Shown: positions 19,350-30,678 of the stretch, one piece after another | Position numbering within the stretch: the stretch's first letter is position 1 | Layout: each line of letters starts with the position of its first letter | Source: an uncultured Woeseiaceae bacterium | Lineage (GTDB): Bacteria; Pseudomonadota; Gammaproteobacteria; Steroidobacterales; Woeseiaceae | Length of the DNA stretch: 64,000 bases | Reading direction: 5' to 3' | Assembly (NCBI GenBank): GCA_947259985.1 | Contig: CAMYOJ010000015.1 | Coordinates: 27,546-91,545, forward strand | Translations under genes and position numbers: made by a program | The notes under the pieces: generated by a model | What the model saw: the letters and a program-made list of their open reading frames with translations, nothing else | The model's database searches: none | What the model was told of the DNA's origin: nothing

Positions 19350-20254
19350 TCATTGTCCTTCACGGCAACGCCCACTGCGCGCATCGCCGAACGCATTTCT
19401 TCATGGTATCGCTCTGAATACGGCGTCAGCGGTAGTCGAATGTACGGGGCCATCAGGCCCATTTCGCTAACCGCCCATTTTACCGGAATCGGGTTCGACT
19501 CCACGAACAGGGCTTTGTTGAGCCTTTGCAGGTCGTCGTCAAGTGCCCTGGCCGCGTCTTTTTCACCTGACGATGCGAGCTGGCAGAGCCGCGCAACCTG
19601 CGCCGGCGCCACATTGCCGCTCACGGTCACCACACCGTGACCGCCCTGCTCTATAAACGGCCGCAGCGTAAAATCGTCGCCGCTGTATAGCATAAAATCT
19701 TCATCGACGAGCGCCTGAATCGCTTTCAGGCGCTCAATGTCGCCCGTGGCTTCCTTGATACCGAATATATTCTGATGCTGCGCCAGCCTGGCCACCGTCT
19801 CGGGCAACATGTCGGCCACTGTGCGCCCCGGAACGTTGTACATCATGACGGGCTTGTCGACCGTATCCGCAACCGCCGTGAAGTGCTGAAACAGGCCTTC
19901 CTGCGTCGGCTTGTTGTAATAAGGCACAACCACGAGATAGGCAGCGATACCCGGGTCGGCGACGGCCAAAGACAGCTCAATGGTCTGTGCCGTCGAGTTC
20001 GATCCCGTACCCGCGATGATCGGCAGTCGTCCGGCGGCGATTTCTATGGCCCTGCCGATGAGTTCGATGTGCTCGGAACGCTTTAGCGTGGCCGACTCAC
20101 CCGTCGTACCGGCAATCACCAGCCCATTGCTGCCATGCTCGACATGGAAGTCGATCAGCCGCTTGAGACTCGTGTAATCGACCCGATTATTGCCATCGAA
20201 TGGCGTCACGAGAGCGACCAGGCTGCCCTTGAACACAAATGTATCTCGCCACAA
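19346..20254 (-). CDS. dapA: 4-hydroxy-tetrahydrodipicolinate synthase
   Basis: FKGSLVALVTPF, GTTGESATL, YYNKPTQEG, MYNVPGRT; true start probably near 20236. Confidence 0.95.
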   Translation of the reverse strand: MWRDTFVFKGSLVALVTPFDGNNRVDYTSLKRLIDFHVEHGSNGLVIAGTTGESATLKRSEHIELIGRAIEIAAGRLPIIAGTGSNSTAQTIELSLAVADPGIAAYLVVVPYYNKPTQEGLFQHFTAVADTVDKPVMMYNVPGRTVADMLPETVARLAQHQNIFGIKEATGDIERLKAIQALVDEDFMLYSGDDFTLRPFIEQGGHGVVTVSGNVAPAQVARLCQLASSGEKDAARALDDDLQRLNKALFVESNPIPVKWAVSEMGLMAPYIRLPLTPYSERYHEEMRSAMRAVGVAVKDNE

Positions 20255-20384
20255 ATAAGGCGGCGATGTTACTGTTCATGTCCGGTGCTGGCAAGAACTG
20301 CGGGTCAATCAGACAATCCTCTGATTAAGCGCTGTCTCAAAAGCGCCTCATACACCGAATTTCATTAAAGTAGAATAGAGTAAA

Positions 20385-20915
20385 ATGTCACAACTTATTG
20401 TTATTTCAGCGGTTGGAACCGACCGAACAGGCGTGGTCCAGGATCTGAGCAAGGTCATCCTGTCCTGCGGCGGCAATATCGAGGAAAGCCGCATGACAAC
20501 GCTGGGGTCGGAATTCGCGATGTTGCTGCTCGTGTCCGGCAACTGGCATACGCTGAGCCGACTCGAACAAGGCCTGGATAAGCTCTGCAAAGATGACAAG
20601 CTCACAGTGTCGATTCGCAAGACGGATGCCAAGCCGCCCGAGGAAGATCGCATGCCCTACGCGGTCGATGTGGTCGCCCTCGACCAGCAGGGCATTGTTT
20701 ATAACCTCGCCGATTTCTTCTCCTCGCGCGATATCGAGATCGCTGACGTCGCAACCCGCAGCTACGCGGCGGCGCATACCGGTGCGCCGATGTTCGCCGT
20801 GCAAATGGCCGTGAACGTGCCATCGTCGATACACATCGCGCAGCTACGTGAGGAATTCCTCGAGGTTTGCGACCGTCTCAATCTCGACGCCATCATCGAA
20901 CCGGTCAAAGGCTGA
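20385..20915 (+). CDS. gcvR: Glycine cleavage system regulator-like ACT domain protein
   Basis: MSQLIVISAVGTDRTGVVQDLSKVILSCGGNIEESRMTTLGSEFAMLLLVSG; divergent from dapA, upstream of bcp. Confidence 0.85.
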   Translation: MSQLIVISAVGTDRTGVVQDLSKVILSCGGNIEESRMTTLGSEFAMLLLVSGNWHTLSRLEQGLDKLCKDDKLTVSIRKTDAKPPEEDRMPYAVDVVALDQQGIVYNLADFFSSRDIEIADVATRSYAAAHTGAPMFAVQMAVNVPSSIHIAQLREEFLEVCDRLNLDAIIEPVKG

Positions 20916-20934
20916 GAACTGACAGGAGCCAAGT

Positions 20935-21402
20935 TTGAGCGCACCAGCAATGAATCGCGTCGTCGCTGATTTCAAGGCCGACGCCACCCGTAACAAGACG
21001 ATCCGGCTCAAAGACCTGCGCGGCCAGAATGTCGTGCTGTACTTCTACCCGAAGGACAGTACGCCCGGCTGCACGACAGAGGGACGCGATTTCAGCGAGC
21101 TGCACGCGCGATTCCGGCGCCAGAATACCGTCATTTTCGGTATATCGAGGGACAGCCTTGCGTCGCACGAGAAGTTCAGGGACAAACAGGGCTTCAAGTT
21201 CGACCTGATCTCCGATCCTGACGAAAAGTTATGTAAGAAATTCGACGTCATCCACGAGAAGACGCTTTACGGTAGGAAGTTCATGGGTGTCGTGCGCAGT
21301 ACCTTCCTTATCGATGCCGACGGCAAGCTGCGCAAGGAATGGCGCAAGCTCAAGGTCAAGGGCCACGCCGAGGAAGTACTCGAAGCCGTGAAGGCGCTGT
21401 AA
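20935..21402 (+). CDS. bcp: Peroxiredoxin (bacterioferritin comigratory protein type)
   Basis: VVLYFYPKDSTPGCTTEGRDF; atypical TTG start. Confidence 0.92.
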   Translation: MSAPAMNRVVADFKADATRNKTIRLKDLRGQNVVLYFYPKDSTPGCTTEGRDFSELHARFRRQNTVIFGISRDSLASHEKFRDKQGFKFDLISDPDEKLCKKFDVIHEKTLYGRKFMGVVRSTFLIDADGKLRKEWRKLKVKGHAEEVLEAVKAL

Positions 21403-21470
21403 TCCGGGGAACACCTCGGCAGGCACGGGGTCCGAGAGTCAGGGACACTGTAAAATTGAGCCAGGAACGA

Positions 21471-22973
21471 ATGAACTCAAATATCATCACAGGCGCCTCG
21501 ATTGCGCTGTTGCTCGCCTCGCTGGTGTTTATCAGCGGCGCCGGCGCGGATGATATTGATCTCCCGGACATGGGCAGCCCTGCCGACGCCATTCTGTCCA
21601 AGAATGCGGAAAAGCAGTTTGGCCGCGCAATCATGCGGGATATCCGGCGCAGCGGCCAGGTCGTCGAAGACCCGCTGGTGACCGAGTATCTGAACGAGAT
21701 CGGCAGCCGCATAGTGGCGCAGACCAACGACGGTGACCACGACTTCACGTTTTTTGCGGTCAAGGACGGGCGCATAAACGCCTTTGCCCTGCCCGGCGGC
21801 TACATCGGCGTGCACACGGGCCTGCTCGAGGCGACTCGCAGTGAGGACGAACTGGCGGGCGTTATCGCGCACGAAGTTGCGCACGTTACGCAGCGCCATA
21901 TCGCGCGCGCCATTCATGCGAATTCACGCCAGAGTATCCTGACGACGGCCATGATGCTCGGAGCAATCATCGTGGCCGCGGCAGGCGGTAGTTCGGACGC
22001 CGCCCAGGGTGCCATGGCGGTTGCGCAGGGCGCTGCAGTGCAGCAACAGATCAATTTCACACGCAGCAACGAGTATGAGGCGGATCGTGTCGGCATTGCG
22101 GCACTGGCCGACGCCGGATTCGATCCCTATGGGATGGCCTCGTTTTTCGAAGTCATGTCCCGACAGACGACGACAAGTCCTGAGATGCGCGCGCCCGAGT
22201 TTTTGCGAACTCACCCAGTGACGACGGCGCGAATCGCCGAGTCGCGCAACCGGGCAAGATCCTATCCGCCGATCCGCAGCGACGATTCGACGAGCTACGG
22301 TATTGCACGCATGCGCGTGCTTGTAGACCGGTACGATACGTCGAAAGAGGCTGTCGCCTATTTCGAAAAACGCCCCTACGAGAACCAGAATGATATTGAG
22401 CGCTATGGCCGTGCCGTCGCCTACCAGCGCGCCGGTCGCTATTGGGAGGCGCTGGACATCTTCCGCGACCTGCTCGACAAGGATAAGTCCGTCATCGCCT
22501 ATCACATCGGCCTTGGGCAGACGCTGGTAGCCCTCGATCAACCGCGTGACGCCATCAACGCCTACGAACGCGCGATCGGCCTGTTCCCGCGAAACGTGCC
22601 TCTTGTCCTGGATTACGGTGAGCAACTGCTACAATTAGGACAGGCAACAAAGGCGCACACGATGCTGCTGGACCTGATGAACAACGTGCCACCGACGCCG
22701 GAGCAGGTGCGCCTGATTGCCCGGGCTGCGAACATGGCCGGCGAAGACGCCGAGTCGCTCTATTACCTGTCCGAATATCGCCTGATGATAGGCGACCTGA
22801 CCGGGGGCATCGGCTACCTGCAGCAGGCGCTGCGTTTGCCTGAACTCAACGAAATTCAGCGCATTCGCTTTGAAGCGCGCATCAATCTCATCCGCGAGTT
22901 CATGACAGAAGAACAGCTGAAGCGCATGCAGCGCGACGAACCGGTCGGCGTATCGGCCCGGAGAGCGCAATAG
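21471..22973 (+). CDS. bepA: M48 family periplasmic metalloprotease with TPR region
   Basis: Zinc motif HEVAHVTQRH; C-terminal TPR-like helices; likely start MNSNIITGAS at 21471. Confidence 0.9.
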   Translation: MNSNIITGASIALLLASLVFISGAGADDIDLPDMGSPADAILSKNAEKQFGRAIMRDIRRSGQVVEDPLVTEYLNEIGSRIVAQTNDGDHDFTFFAVKDGRINAFALPGGYIGVHTGLLEATRSEDELAGVIAHEVAHVTQRHIARAIHANSRQSILTTAMMLGAIIVAAAGGSSDAAQGAMAVAQGAAVQQQINFTRSNEYEADRVGIAALADAGFDPYGMASFFEVMSRQTTTSPEMRAPEFLRTHPVTTARIAESRNRARSYPPIRSDDSTSYGIARMRVLVDRYDTSKEAVAYFEKRPYENQNDIERYGRAVAYQRAGRYWEALDIFRDLLDKDKSVIAYHIGLGQTLVALDQPRDAINAYERAIGLFPRNVPLVLDYGEQLLQLGQATKAHTMLLDLMNNVPPTPEQVRLIARAANMAGEDAESLYYLSEYRLMIGDLTGGIGYLQQALRLPELNEIQRIRFEARINLIREFMTEEQLKRMQRDEPVGVSARRAQ

Positions 22974-22976
22974 ATC

Positions 22977-23723
22977 ATGAATAGATCTGACTCTTCGCCG
23001 CCGTGGCGAACGCTTGCGCTGTGCGCTCTGCTGCTCGGAGGTTGCGCCAGTGTCCCTGAAGACGCCCGCTCGGAGGCGGATCCCTGGGAGCCCATGAATC
23101 GCCCACTGTTCGCCTTCAATCGCGGTCTCGACAAGGTTACAACCAAGCCGCTAGCGAAGGGCTACGATAAGGTCGTTCCGCGACCGGCACGAAAAGGGAT
23201 CACCAATTTCTTCAAGAATCTCCGCACGCCCGCTTCGTCGATCAACAATTTCCTGCAGGGCAAGCCCAAGCGCGGGTTCTCGGAGCTGGGACGATTCGTT
23301 TTCAACAGCACGCTGGGTGTTGGCGGGATCTTCGACATTGCGACGGCGGGCGGCCTGGAGGCGCACCCCGAAGATTTTGGTCAGACCGCGGCAGTCTGGG
23401 GCGTCCCGGACGGACCTTACGTGATGATGCCGATTCTCGGCCCATCTACGTTGCGTGACGCGTTGCTCTTCCCGTTATCTATCGTGTCCAATCCATTGTA
23501 CTACTACGACAATACCTCGGTGCGTGACAAGCTGAGAGTCCTGCGAATTATCGAGCTCCGTGCGCGATTATTGCCGCTCGAAAGTACGCTGGAAGAATCG
23601 AAAGACCCGTACCTGACCCTGCGCGAGTCCTACCTGCAGAACCGAGAGTTCGAGATTTACGATGGAGAGCCGCCGGAGGACGATGAGTTCTACGACGAGT
23701 TTCTCGAGGAAGACGACGACTAG
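22977..23723 (+). CDS. mlaA: MlaA (VacJ) lipoprotein, outer-membrane lipid asymmetry
   Basis: Lipobox LGGCAS; DPWEPMNRPLFAFNRGLDK; GVGGIFDIATAGGLEAHPEDFGQT. Confidence 0.95.
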   Translation: MNRSDSSPPWRTLALCALLLGGCASVPEDARSEADPWEPMNRPLFAFNRGLDKVTTKPLAKGYDKVVPRPARKGITNFFKNLRTPASSINNFLQGKPKRGFSELGRFVFNSTLGVGGIFDIATAGGLEAHPEDFGQTAAVWGVPDGPYVMMPILGPSTLRDALLFPLSIVSNPLYYYDNTSVRDKLRVLRIIELRARLLPLESTLEESKDPYLTLRESYLQNREFEIYDGEPPEDDEFYDEFLEEDDD

Positions 23724-24055
23724 CCTTCGGGCGCCTCGATAAATCCTGCCCAGCGTTCACCCCGCGTCAGCAAGCCTTCCACTTCGGTGGTCTTCGCAAT
23801 CGCCATTACACGCTCAGGAAGTCCCGTGAACCGCACTTCGCGCACCGTGTGATTAGCCCACGTCACCCACTCCAGCAACAGCGCCAGCCCGGCCGAGTCA
23901 CTTGCCGTGACGCCGGAAAGGTCGATCTCGAGCTGCGTATGCTCCTCGAACGGCTCCTCGCTTTCCTTGAGAATGCGCTCAGCCGTATCGAAGGTCATCT
24001 CGCCGCTAAGCGCGAAGCATCCATCGCCTTTGTCTTCGAGTTCGTAGTCAGCCAT
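23720..24055 (-). CDS. mlaB: STAS domain protein MlaB
   Basis: STAS core LEIDLSGVTASDSAGLALLLEWV; last gene of the mlaFEDCB cluster. Confidence 0.85.
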   Translation of the reverse strand: MADYELEDKGDGCFALSGEMTFDTAERILKESEEPFEEHTQLEIDLSGVTASDSAGLALLLEWVTWANHTVREVRFTGLPERVMAIAKTTEVEGLLTRGERWAGFIEAPEG

Positions 24056-24656
24056 CGGCAGCGCGTTCCGCTTCGCCCTCCAGGCGCGCAATCACGGCAT
24101 CGAGGCTCGAGCTACGAATTTCGGCGTCGAGTTCGGTGCGATAGTTGCGAACGTAGGACACGCCCTCGATGACGACGTTGAAGACGAGCCAGCCGTTCTC
24201 GCGCTTGACGAGATCGTAATCGACAGCTGCTTTGCTGCCGTCGTCGAGTGCTATGGTCGTTCTGACTTTCGTTCGTTTCTTGGTTTCGTCGCCACGGTAC
24301 GGCAGCACCGTAATCTTGTCCGGATCGAATTCCAGCACGCCATCGGCGTAGCGCCTGACGAGCGCCTGGTAGAACGCCTCGATAAAGCGTGACTTTTGTT
24401 CGTCGCTCGCGGTACGCCAATGCTTTGCCAGTACCACCTGTGCCGCAAACCGGCGGTCAAATCGAGGCAACAGAATTTCGTCGATCAACGCATACAAGGC
24501 CTGGCGGTCCGCAGCAAGCTCTTCCTTGCGTCCGTCGAGCTTCTCGGTGAGCAGTGCAACGGACTCCTCGATGACTGTGTTCGGCGAGGCCTCAGCGACA
24601 CCCGTCGCGATTGCGATAACCATTGCGGCGAGTACCGTGAATTTCAATCGTCTCAT
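24048..24656 (-). CDS. mlaC: Phospholipid transporter substrate-binding protein MlaC
   Basis: MRRLKFTVLAAMVIAIATGVAEA signal; ILLPRFDRRFAAQVVLAKHWRTASDEQKSRFIEAFYQALVRRYADGVLEF. Confidence 0.93.
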   Translation of the reverse strand: MRRLKFTVLAAMVIAIATGVAEASPNTVIEESVALLTEKLDGRKEELAADRQALYALIDEILLPRFDRRFAAQVVLAKHWRTASDEQKSRFIEAFYQALVRRYADGVLEFDPDKITVLPYRGDETKKRTKVRTTIALDDGSKAAVDYDLVKRENGWLVFNVVIEGVSYVRNYRTELDAEIRSSSLDAVIARLEGEAERAADG

Positions 24657-24675
24657 GGTCTGGCTCCCGTATGGA

Positions 24676-25140
24676 TCAGTCTTCGCCACCGGCATTCACG
24701 AGAAATTTACCGATCAGATTTTCGAGCAGGATTGCCGACTGCGTAAACAGGACTTCGCTGCCATCCTCGAGATAGGTATCGGACCCGCCTGCCTGCAGGC
24801 CAATGTACTGGCTGCCGAGGATTCCCGACGTCAATATGGTGGCGTCCGAGTCGTCCGGTATCTGGTCGTACTGGCTGTCGATAACAAATACGACGACCGC
24901 TTCGAGATTCTCCCTATCGAAAGAAATACTCGTGACACGCCCGATCGTGACGCCCGACATCGCGATCGGCGCTCGGGGTCGCAGACTGCCGACGTTCTCG
25001 AAGCGCGCTTCCACCGTGAAGATTTCATCTGCGTCGAAGTCGTCGCCACCCGTCGTCTGGGTCGTCAGGAAAAATAACGCCCCCATCCCCAGCAACACAA
25101 AGAGTCCCGTGCCGATTTCAACCGTTCGTGTCTGTAGCAT
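24676..25140 (-). CDS. mlaD: MCE domain protein MlaD
   Basis: MLQTRTVEIGTGLFVLLGMGALFFL; VEARFENVGSLRPRAPIAMSGVTIGRV; GSQYIGLQ. Confidence 0.95.
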   Translation of the reverse strand: MLQTRTVEIGTGLFVLLGMGALFFLTTQTTGGDDFDADEIFTVEARFENVGSLRPRAPIAMSGVTIGRVTSISFDRENLEAVVVFVIDSQYDQIPDDSDATILTSGILGSQYIGLQAGGSDTYLEDGSEVLFTQSAILLENLIGKFLVNAGGED

Positions 25141-25149
25141 CTTGTCGCC

Positions 25150-25923
25150 TCAAATCATCGCTGCCGTGATCATGAAATCGAACACGAGCACTGCAATCGC
25201 CGTTATCACCACCGTTCGGGTTGTTGCCCTGCCGACGCCTTCAGCGGTCGGAATCGCATTATAGCCTTCCCATACCGCGATGTGACTCGCCGTAACACCG
25301 AACACCACGCTCTTGAGGATACCCTCATTGATGTCCTCTATATCTACCGTATTTTGCATCTGCTGCCAGAAAGCGCCGACATCTACGTTCAGCAGTTCCA
25401 CCGCGACAAGGTGCGTTCCGAACAAACCAACCGCACTGAAAACGGCGGCCAACAACGGCATCGCAATCACGCCACCGAGAAAACGGGGTACCAGTACGCG
25501 TCGCACCGGATTAACCGCCATCATCTCCATCGCTGACAACTGGTCGGTCGCTTTCATAAGGCCGATTTCCGAGGCGAGTGAGGTCCCAGCCCGGCCGGCG
25601 AACAACAAGGCCGTGATGACGGGTCCGAGTTCTTTTGTCAGCCCAAACGCCGCAAACACGCCAATCGAGTCCTCGGCATTGAAGCGCGCGAGATTCGAGT
25701 AGCCCTGTAGCCCGAGCACGCCACCGACGAAAAGTCCGCAGATCATGATGATGACCAGGGACAGCGCGCCCGCGTTGTAGACCTGCTTGACGACGAGATC
25801 AAAGCGAGTCGCCAGTATCGCGGGCGAGTGTTTCACGAGCTTCAGGAAGAACAGCTGAAACGCGCCGAAGGTTCTCACGAACTCGAGCAGCGTGTTGTAA
25901 ATGTCGCGCAGCATGCGATTCAT
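25150..25923 (-). CDS. mlaE: ABC transporter permease MlaE
   Basis: GLQGYSNLARF...ELGPVITALLFAGRAGTSLASEIGLMKATDQLSAMEMMAVNP. Confidence 0.95.
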   Translation of the reverse strand: MNRMLRDIYNTLLEFVRTFGAFQLFFLKLVKHSPAILATRFDLVVKQVYNAGALSLVIIMICGLFVGGVLGLQGYSNLARFNAEDSIGVFAAFGLTKELGPVITALLFAGRAGTSLASEIGLMKATDQLSAMEMMAVNPVRRVLVPRFLGGVIAMPLLAAVFSAVGLFGTHLVAVELLNVDVGAFWQQMQNTVDIEDINEGILKSVVFGVTASHIAVWEGYNAIPTAEGVGRATTRTVVITAIAVLVFDFMITAAMI

Positions 25924-26735
25924 TCGGAATCCCTGCCCAGTAGCTGTTCTTCATAGCCCGGCGCCTGGAAATGAAACGCGACGGGCCCATCGGCCATGCC
26001 ATGCATGAACTGCCTGACAAGTTCCGACTTGGCGGTGCGCAGCTCATCGGGGCTGCCCGATGCGGCGACTCTACCCTCGGAGATCAGGAAGCTGCGGTCA
26101 GCGACGGTCGACACTTCTGCAACGTCGTGGCTGACGATGATGCTGGTGATACCGAGCGCGTCATTCATGCGCCGTACGAGCCGCACGATCACACCCATAG
26201 AGATAGGATCGAGGCCCACGAAGGGTTCGTCGTAGATCAGTATTTCGGGATCCATGACCATGGCGCGTGCGAGCGCGACGCGACGCGCCATTCCGCCGGA
26301 TAACTGTGCGGGCATCATGTCGGCCGCACCACGCAGGCCCACAGCGTGCAGCTTGGTCAGCACGACATGCCGGATAAGACGATTCGTCAGCTTGGTGTGT
26401 TCTCGCAGCGGGAACGCGACGTTCTCGAAAACGCTGATGTCGGTCAGCAATGCCCCGTTCTGGAACAGCATTCCAAATTGCTGGCGCATCTCGTACAGTT
26501 TACGAATATTCAGCGTGGAAATGTCCACACCGTTGACGTAGATCACACCGTGCTGAGGAATGAGCTGGCGCGTAATCAGGCGCAGCAGCGTGGTCTTGCC
26601 CGTGCCGCTCGGCCCCATCAGCGCCGTGATCTCGCCGCGCTTGATAGTCAGGTTCATACCCTCGAATATCGGCCGCGGACCGCGCGAGTACTTGAGGTCG
26701 TGAATCTCGATCAGGTTTTCTGAAGTTTCGTCCAA
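25920..26735 (-). CDS. mlaF: ABC transporter ATP-binding protein MlaF
   Basis: Walker A GPSGTGKTT, LSGGMARRVALARA, YDEPFVGLDP. Confidence 0.95.
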   Translation of the reverse strand: MDETSENLIEIHDLKYSRGPRPIFEGMNLTIKRGEITALMGPSGTGKTTLLRLITRQLIPQHGVIYVNGVDISTLNIRKLYEMRQQFGMLFQNGALLTDISVFENVAFPLREHTKLTNRLIRHVVLTKLHAVGLRGAADMMPAQLSGGMARRVALARAMVMDPEILIYDEPFVGLDPISMGVIVRLVRRMNDALGITSIIVSHDVAEVSTVADRSFLISEGRVAASGSPDELRTAKSELVRQFMHGMADGPVAFHFQAPGYEEQLLGRDSE

Positions 26736-26843
26736 GGGCTTTATTGGTGTTTATTGGTGCTCTCGTCGTTCCCGAGCATACCAAGAATTTCGCCGCCAAA
26801 GTCACCTGAATCGTACCGCGGGTATGGCTTGAGCGGATAAATA

Positions 26844-26858
26844 GGACTAAAATAGTCC
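26844..26858. promoter_or_regulatory. Predicted Rrf2/IscR type-1-like operator
   Basis: GGACTA-AAA-TAGTCC perfect inverted repeat 29 bp upstream of the Rrf2 gene; contains GACTAAAATAGTC. Confidence 0.6.
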
Positions 26859-26886
26859 CTTATTTCGACCCTCAAGGGAACATAGC

Positions 26887-27348
26887 GTGCTCAGAATCAG
26901 CAAACTCACAGACTACGGTACCGTCTTGCTGGCGCACCTCGCCGCGCATGAACGGACGGTCTGTAGCGCAGCGGAGGTGGCGGATGCGACTGGAATCGCG
27001 TTGCCGACTGTCAGCAAGCTGCTGAAGTCGCTGGCCCGTTCCGGGCTCGTGACCTCGACGCGTGGCGCCAATGGCGGCTACCAGCTGGCCCGCAACCCGA
27101 ACGACATTAGCGCCGCCGATGTCATCGACGCGCTCGAAGGGCCCGTATCGATAACGGAGTGCAGTTCGGGCGACAGCCTCTGTGAGCACGAGGACGTTTG
27201 CACCGTTGGCGGCGCCTGGCAGCGGATCAACGTCGCCATTCGACGCGCGCTGGACGATGTTTCCCTCAATGACCTGTTGCGAACAAACAGTCAGGTACCG
27301 CAATTCCGCTTCGCGGGGCTGCCGATCAACGTGGAATCAAAGAACTGA
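26887..27348 (+). CDS. Rrf2 family regulator of the SUF system
   Basis: [43 protein letters not shown] three-Cys Fe-S ligand region; upstream of sufB. Confidence 0.92.
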   Translation: MLRISKLTDYGTVLLAHLAAHERTVCSAAEVADATGIALPTVSKLLKSLARSGLVTSTRGANGGYQLARNPNDISAADVIDALEGPVSITECSSGDSLCEHEDVCTVGGAWQRINVAIRRALDDVSLNDLLRTNSQVPQFRFAGLPINVESKN

Positions 27349-27352
27349 GTAC

Positions 27353-28801
27353 ATGGCCACTGAATCTGAAAATATTGAAAGTCTTGTCAATCGACGCTAC
27401 GAACACGGCTTCGTCACAGACATTGCGACGGATAGCCTGCCGCCGGGTCTCGACGAAGGTGTCGTCCGGGCTATCTCGGCGCGCAAGAACGAGCCCGAGT
27501 TCATGCTCGAATGGCGCCTGCAGGCCTATCGCCAGTGGCTCACGATGCGGGAGCCCGAATGGGCGCACGTGCACTATCCCAAGATCGACTTCAACGCGAT
27601 CTCGTACTTTGCCGCGCCGAAGTCGGACGAAGACCGTCCCAAGAGTCTCGATGAGGTCGACCCGAAGCTGCTGGAAACCTATGACAAGCTCGGTATTCCG
27701 CTGCACGAGCGCGCCCGCCTGGCGGGCGTCGCCGTCGATGCCGTATTCGACAGTGTGTCGGTGGCGACCACGTTCAAGGAGAAGCTCTCCGAGGCAGGCG
27801 TGATTTTCTGTTCGTTTTCCGAGGCAGTAATCGAGCATCCGGAACTCGTGCAGAAGTACCTGGGCTCCGTGGTGCCGCGCCGCGACAACTTCTATGCGGC
27901 GCTCAACTCGGCCGTCTTCAGCGATGGCTCGTTCGTCTACATTCCCAAGGGCGTACGCTGCCCGATGGAACTCTCGACCTACTTCCGCATCAACGCCGCG
28001 AACACGGGCCAATTCGAGCGCACTCTGATCGTCGCGGACGAAGGCAGCCACGTGAGCTACCTCGAAGGCTGCACGGCGCCGATGCGCGACGAAAACCAGC
28101 TGCACGCAGCGGTTGTGGAGCTCGTGGCGCTCAAGGACGCCGAAATCAAGTACTCGACCGTGCAGAATTGGTATCCCGGCGATGAAAACGGCAAGGGCGG
28201 CATCTACAACTTCGTTACCAAGCGTGGCGACTGCCGCGGCGCCAACTCGAAGATCTCCTGGACCCAGGTCGAGACCGGATCGGCCATTACCTGGAAATAC
28301 CCAAGCTGCCTGCTGCGCGGCGAGAACTCGGTCGGCGAGTTCTATTCGGTCGCGGTCACGAACAACCTGCAGCAGGCCGACACGGGCACCAAGATGATTC
28401 ACATCGGGCGCAATACCAGCAGCACGATTGTCTCGAAGGGCATTTCGGCCGGCAAGGCACAGCAGGCCTATCGCGGGCTCGTGCGCATCATGCCGCAGGC
28501 CGAAGGCGCGCGTAATCACACTCAATGCGACTCCCTGCTGATCGGCAAGGAGTGCGGCGCGCACACGTTTCCTTACATGGAAATAAAGAACCCGTCGGCC
28601 AGGGTCGAACACGAAGCTACGACGTCGAAGATATCGGCGAACCAGCTGTTCTACTGCCGGCAACGCGGCATCTCCGAAGAGGATGCCGTCAACATGATCG
28701 TCAACGGCTTCTGCAAGGAAGTCTTCAAGGAATTACCGATGGAATTCGCAGTTGAAGCTCAGGCGCTCCTGAACGTCAGCCTCGAAGGCGCCGTCGGCTA
28801 A
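27353..28801 (+). CDS. sufB: Fe-S cluster assembly protein SufB
   Basis: [20 protein letters not shown]...; [46 protein letters not shown]. Confidence 0.96.
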   Translation: MATESENIESLVNRRYEHGFVTDIATDSLPPGLDEGVVRAISARKNEPEFMLEWRLQAYRQWLTMREPEWAHVHYPKIDFNAISYFAAPKSDEDRPKSLDEVDPKLLETYDKLGIPLHERARLAGVAVDAVFDSVSVATTFKEKLSEAGVIFCSFSEAVIEHPELVQKYLGSVVPRRDNFYAALNSAVFSDGSFVYIPKGVRCPMELSTYFRINAANTGQFERTLIVADEGSHVSYLEGCTAPMRDENQLHAAVVELVALKDAEIKYSTVQNWYPGDENGKGGIYNFVTKRGDCRGANSKISWTQVETGSAITWKYPSCLLRGENSVGEFYSVAVTNNLQQADTGTKMIHIGRNTSSTIVSKGISAGKAQQAYRGLVRIMPQAEGARNHTQCDSLLIGKECGAHTFPYMEIKNPSARVEHEATTSKISANQLFYCRQRGISEEDAVNMIVNGFCKEVFKELPMEFAVEAQALLNVSLEGAVG

Positions 28802-28818
28802 GGAATTAAGGAACCAGA

Positions 28819-29484
<666 letters not shown>

Positions 29485-29488
<4 letters not shown>

Positions 29489-30678
29489 GTCGACAGCCAC
29501 ACTCCATCGACGAGTTGCAGGACATCGTCAGCCGACTGCCGTCGACCCGCAACGAGGACTGGAAATACACCGATCTCGCCAGTGCACGGGATATATCCTC
29601 CCGCTGGCTCGCGGCGGGCCGCGAATCCCTGTCGCTCGCATTACAGGACGAGGTAGAGGCCGTCACCCATGCGATCGACGCGAACTGGATTGTCATAGCG
29701 AATGGCGAACTGCAGCATCCTGTCGACGTCAATGGCGCGTCGCGCCTCGACGACGCACCCTCGTCGGATACGGCTCTCGCGGAGCTCAATGCCGCTCTCC
29801 TTAAGGATGGCCTGCGGCTGCGAGTCGAAGACGCGCTCGACAAGCCGATCGGGATCCTCATGATTGACGGTACTGAAGATGCATCTGTATCGCAGGCCTA
29901 CGTCGAGATCGAGTTCGCACCCGGTGCATCCGGGGAAATAATCGAGTATCACGCGTCGAAGGGCGACGCCGATCAGTACGCGAACACGATCGTCTCGGTT
30001 GCGGTCGGCGACGCTGCCTCTGCCAGGCACCTGCGCGTTCAGAACAGGGCTGCGCATCATGTCCAGACCGGCCACACGTCAGTCAGCGTTGGCCGGGATG
30101 CGAATTACACGATGTCGGGCTTCGATCTGGGTGGGGGCCTGATTCGCAACGACGTCATTATCGACATCGCTGCGGCGGGTGCCGAGGTGTCTTTTGACGG
30201 TCTTTATCTCGCCGGCGAAGGCCAGCACATAGACAACCACACACGAGTCGATCATCGGGTCGGGCCTGCACGATCGCGCCAGGAGTATCGGGGGATCCTC
30301 AACGGACATTGCCGCTGCGTATGGAACGGCAAGGCCATCGTCCATGAGGGTGCCGACGGCACAGACGCTGACCAGGCCAATCACAACCTGTTGTTGTCCG
30401 AGAAGGCCGAAATCGACGCCAAGCCCGAGCTCGAGATTTACACCGACGACGTAAAATGCAGTCACGGAACGACGGTCGGGCAGCTCGACGAGACCTCCCT
30501 CTTCTACCTGCGGTCACGCGGCCTCGACAAACGTCACGCGACGCAGGTGCTAACGCATGCCTTTGCGTCCGATCTCGTCGCACGTATGCCCGTCGATGCG
30601 GCAAAGGAAGCACTGGCAACGGTAGTCGAGCATCGACTTGCCGAGTTGCTCGACTCGGACCCGGATACGTTTTCATGA
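29485..30678 (+). CDS. sufD: Fe-S cluster assembly protein SufD
   Basis: NEDWKYTDLASARD; KPELEIYTDDVKCSHGTTVGQLDETSLFYLRSRGL. Confidence 0.94.

Noticed and set aside
21425-21465. ggggtccgagagtcagggacactgtaaaattg upstream of bepA, reminiscent of a REP half-site
   Set aside because: Only weak similarity to the 18.9 kb repeat family and no inverted partner; left unassigned.
26738-26762. Direct repeat tttattggtg x2 upstream of mlaF
   Set aside because: Too short to interpret; no insertion-sequence context.
27326-28663. 445-aa minus-strand ORF opposite sufB
   Set aside because: Antisense shadow ORF; sufB is unambiguous.
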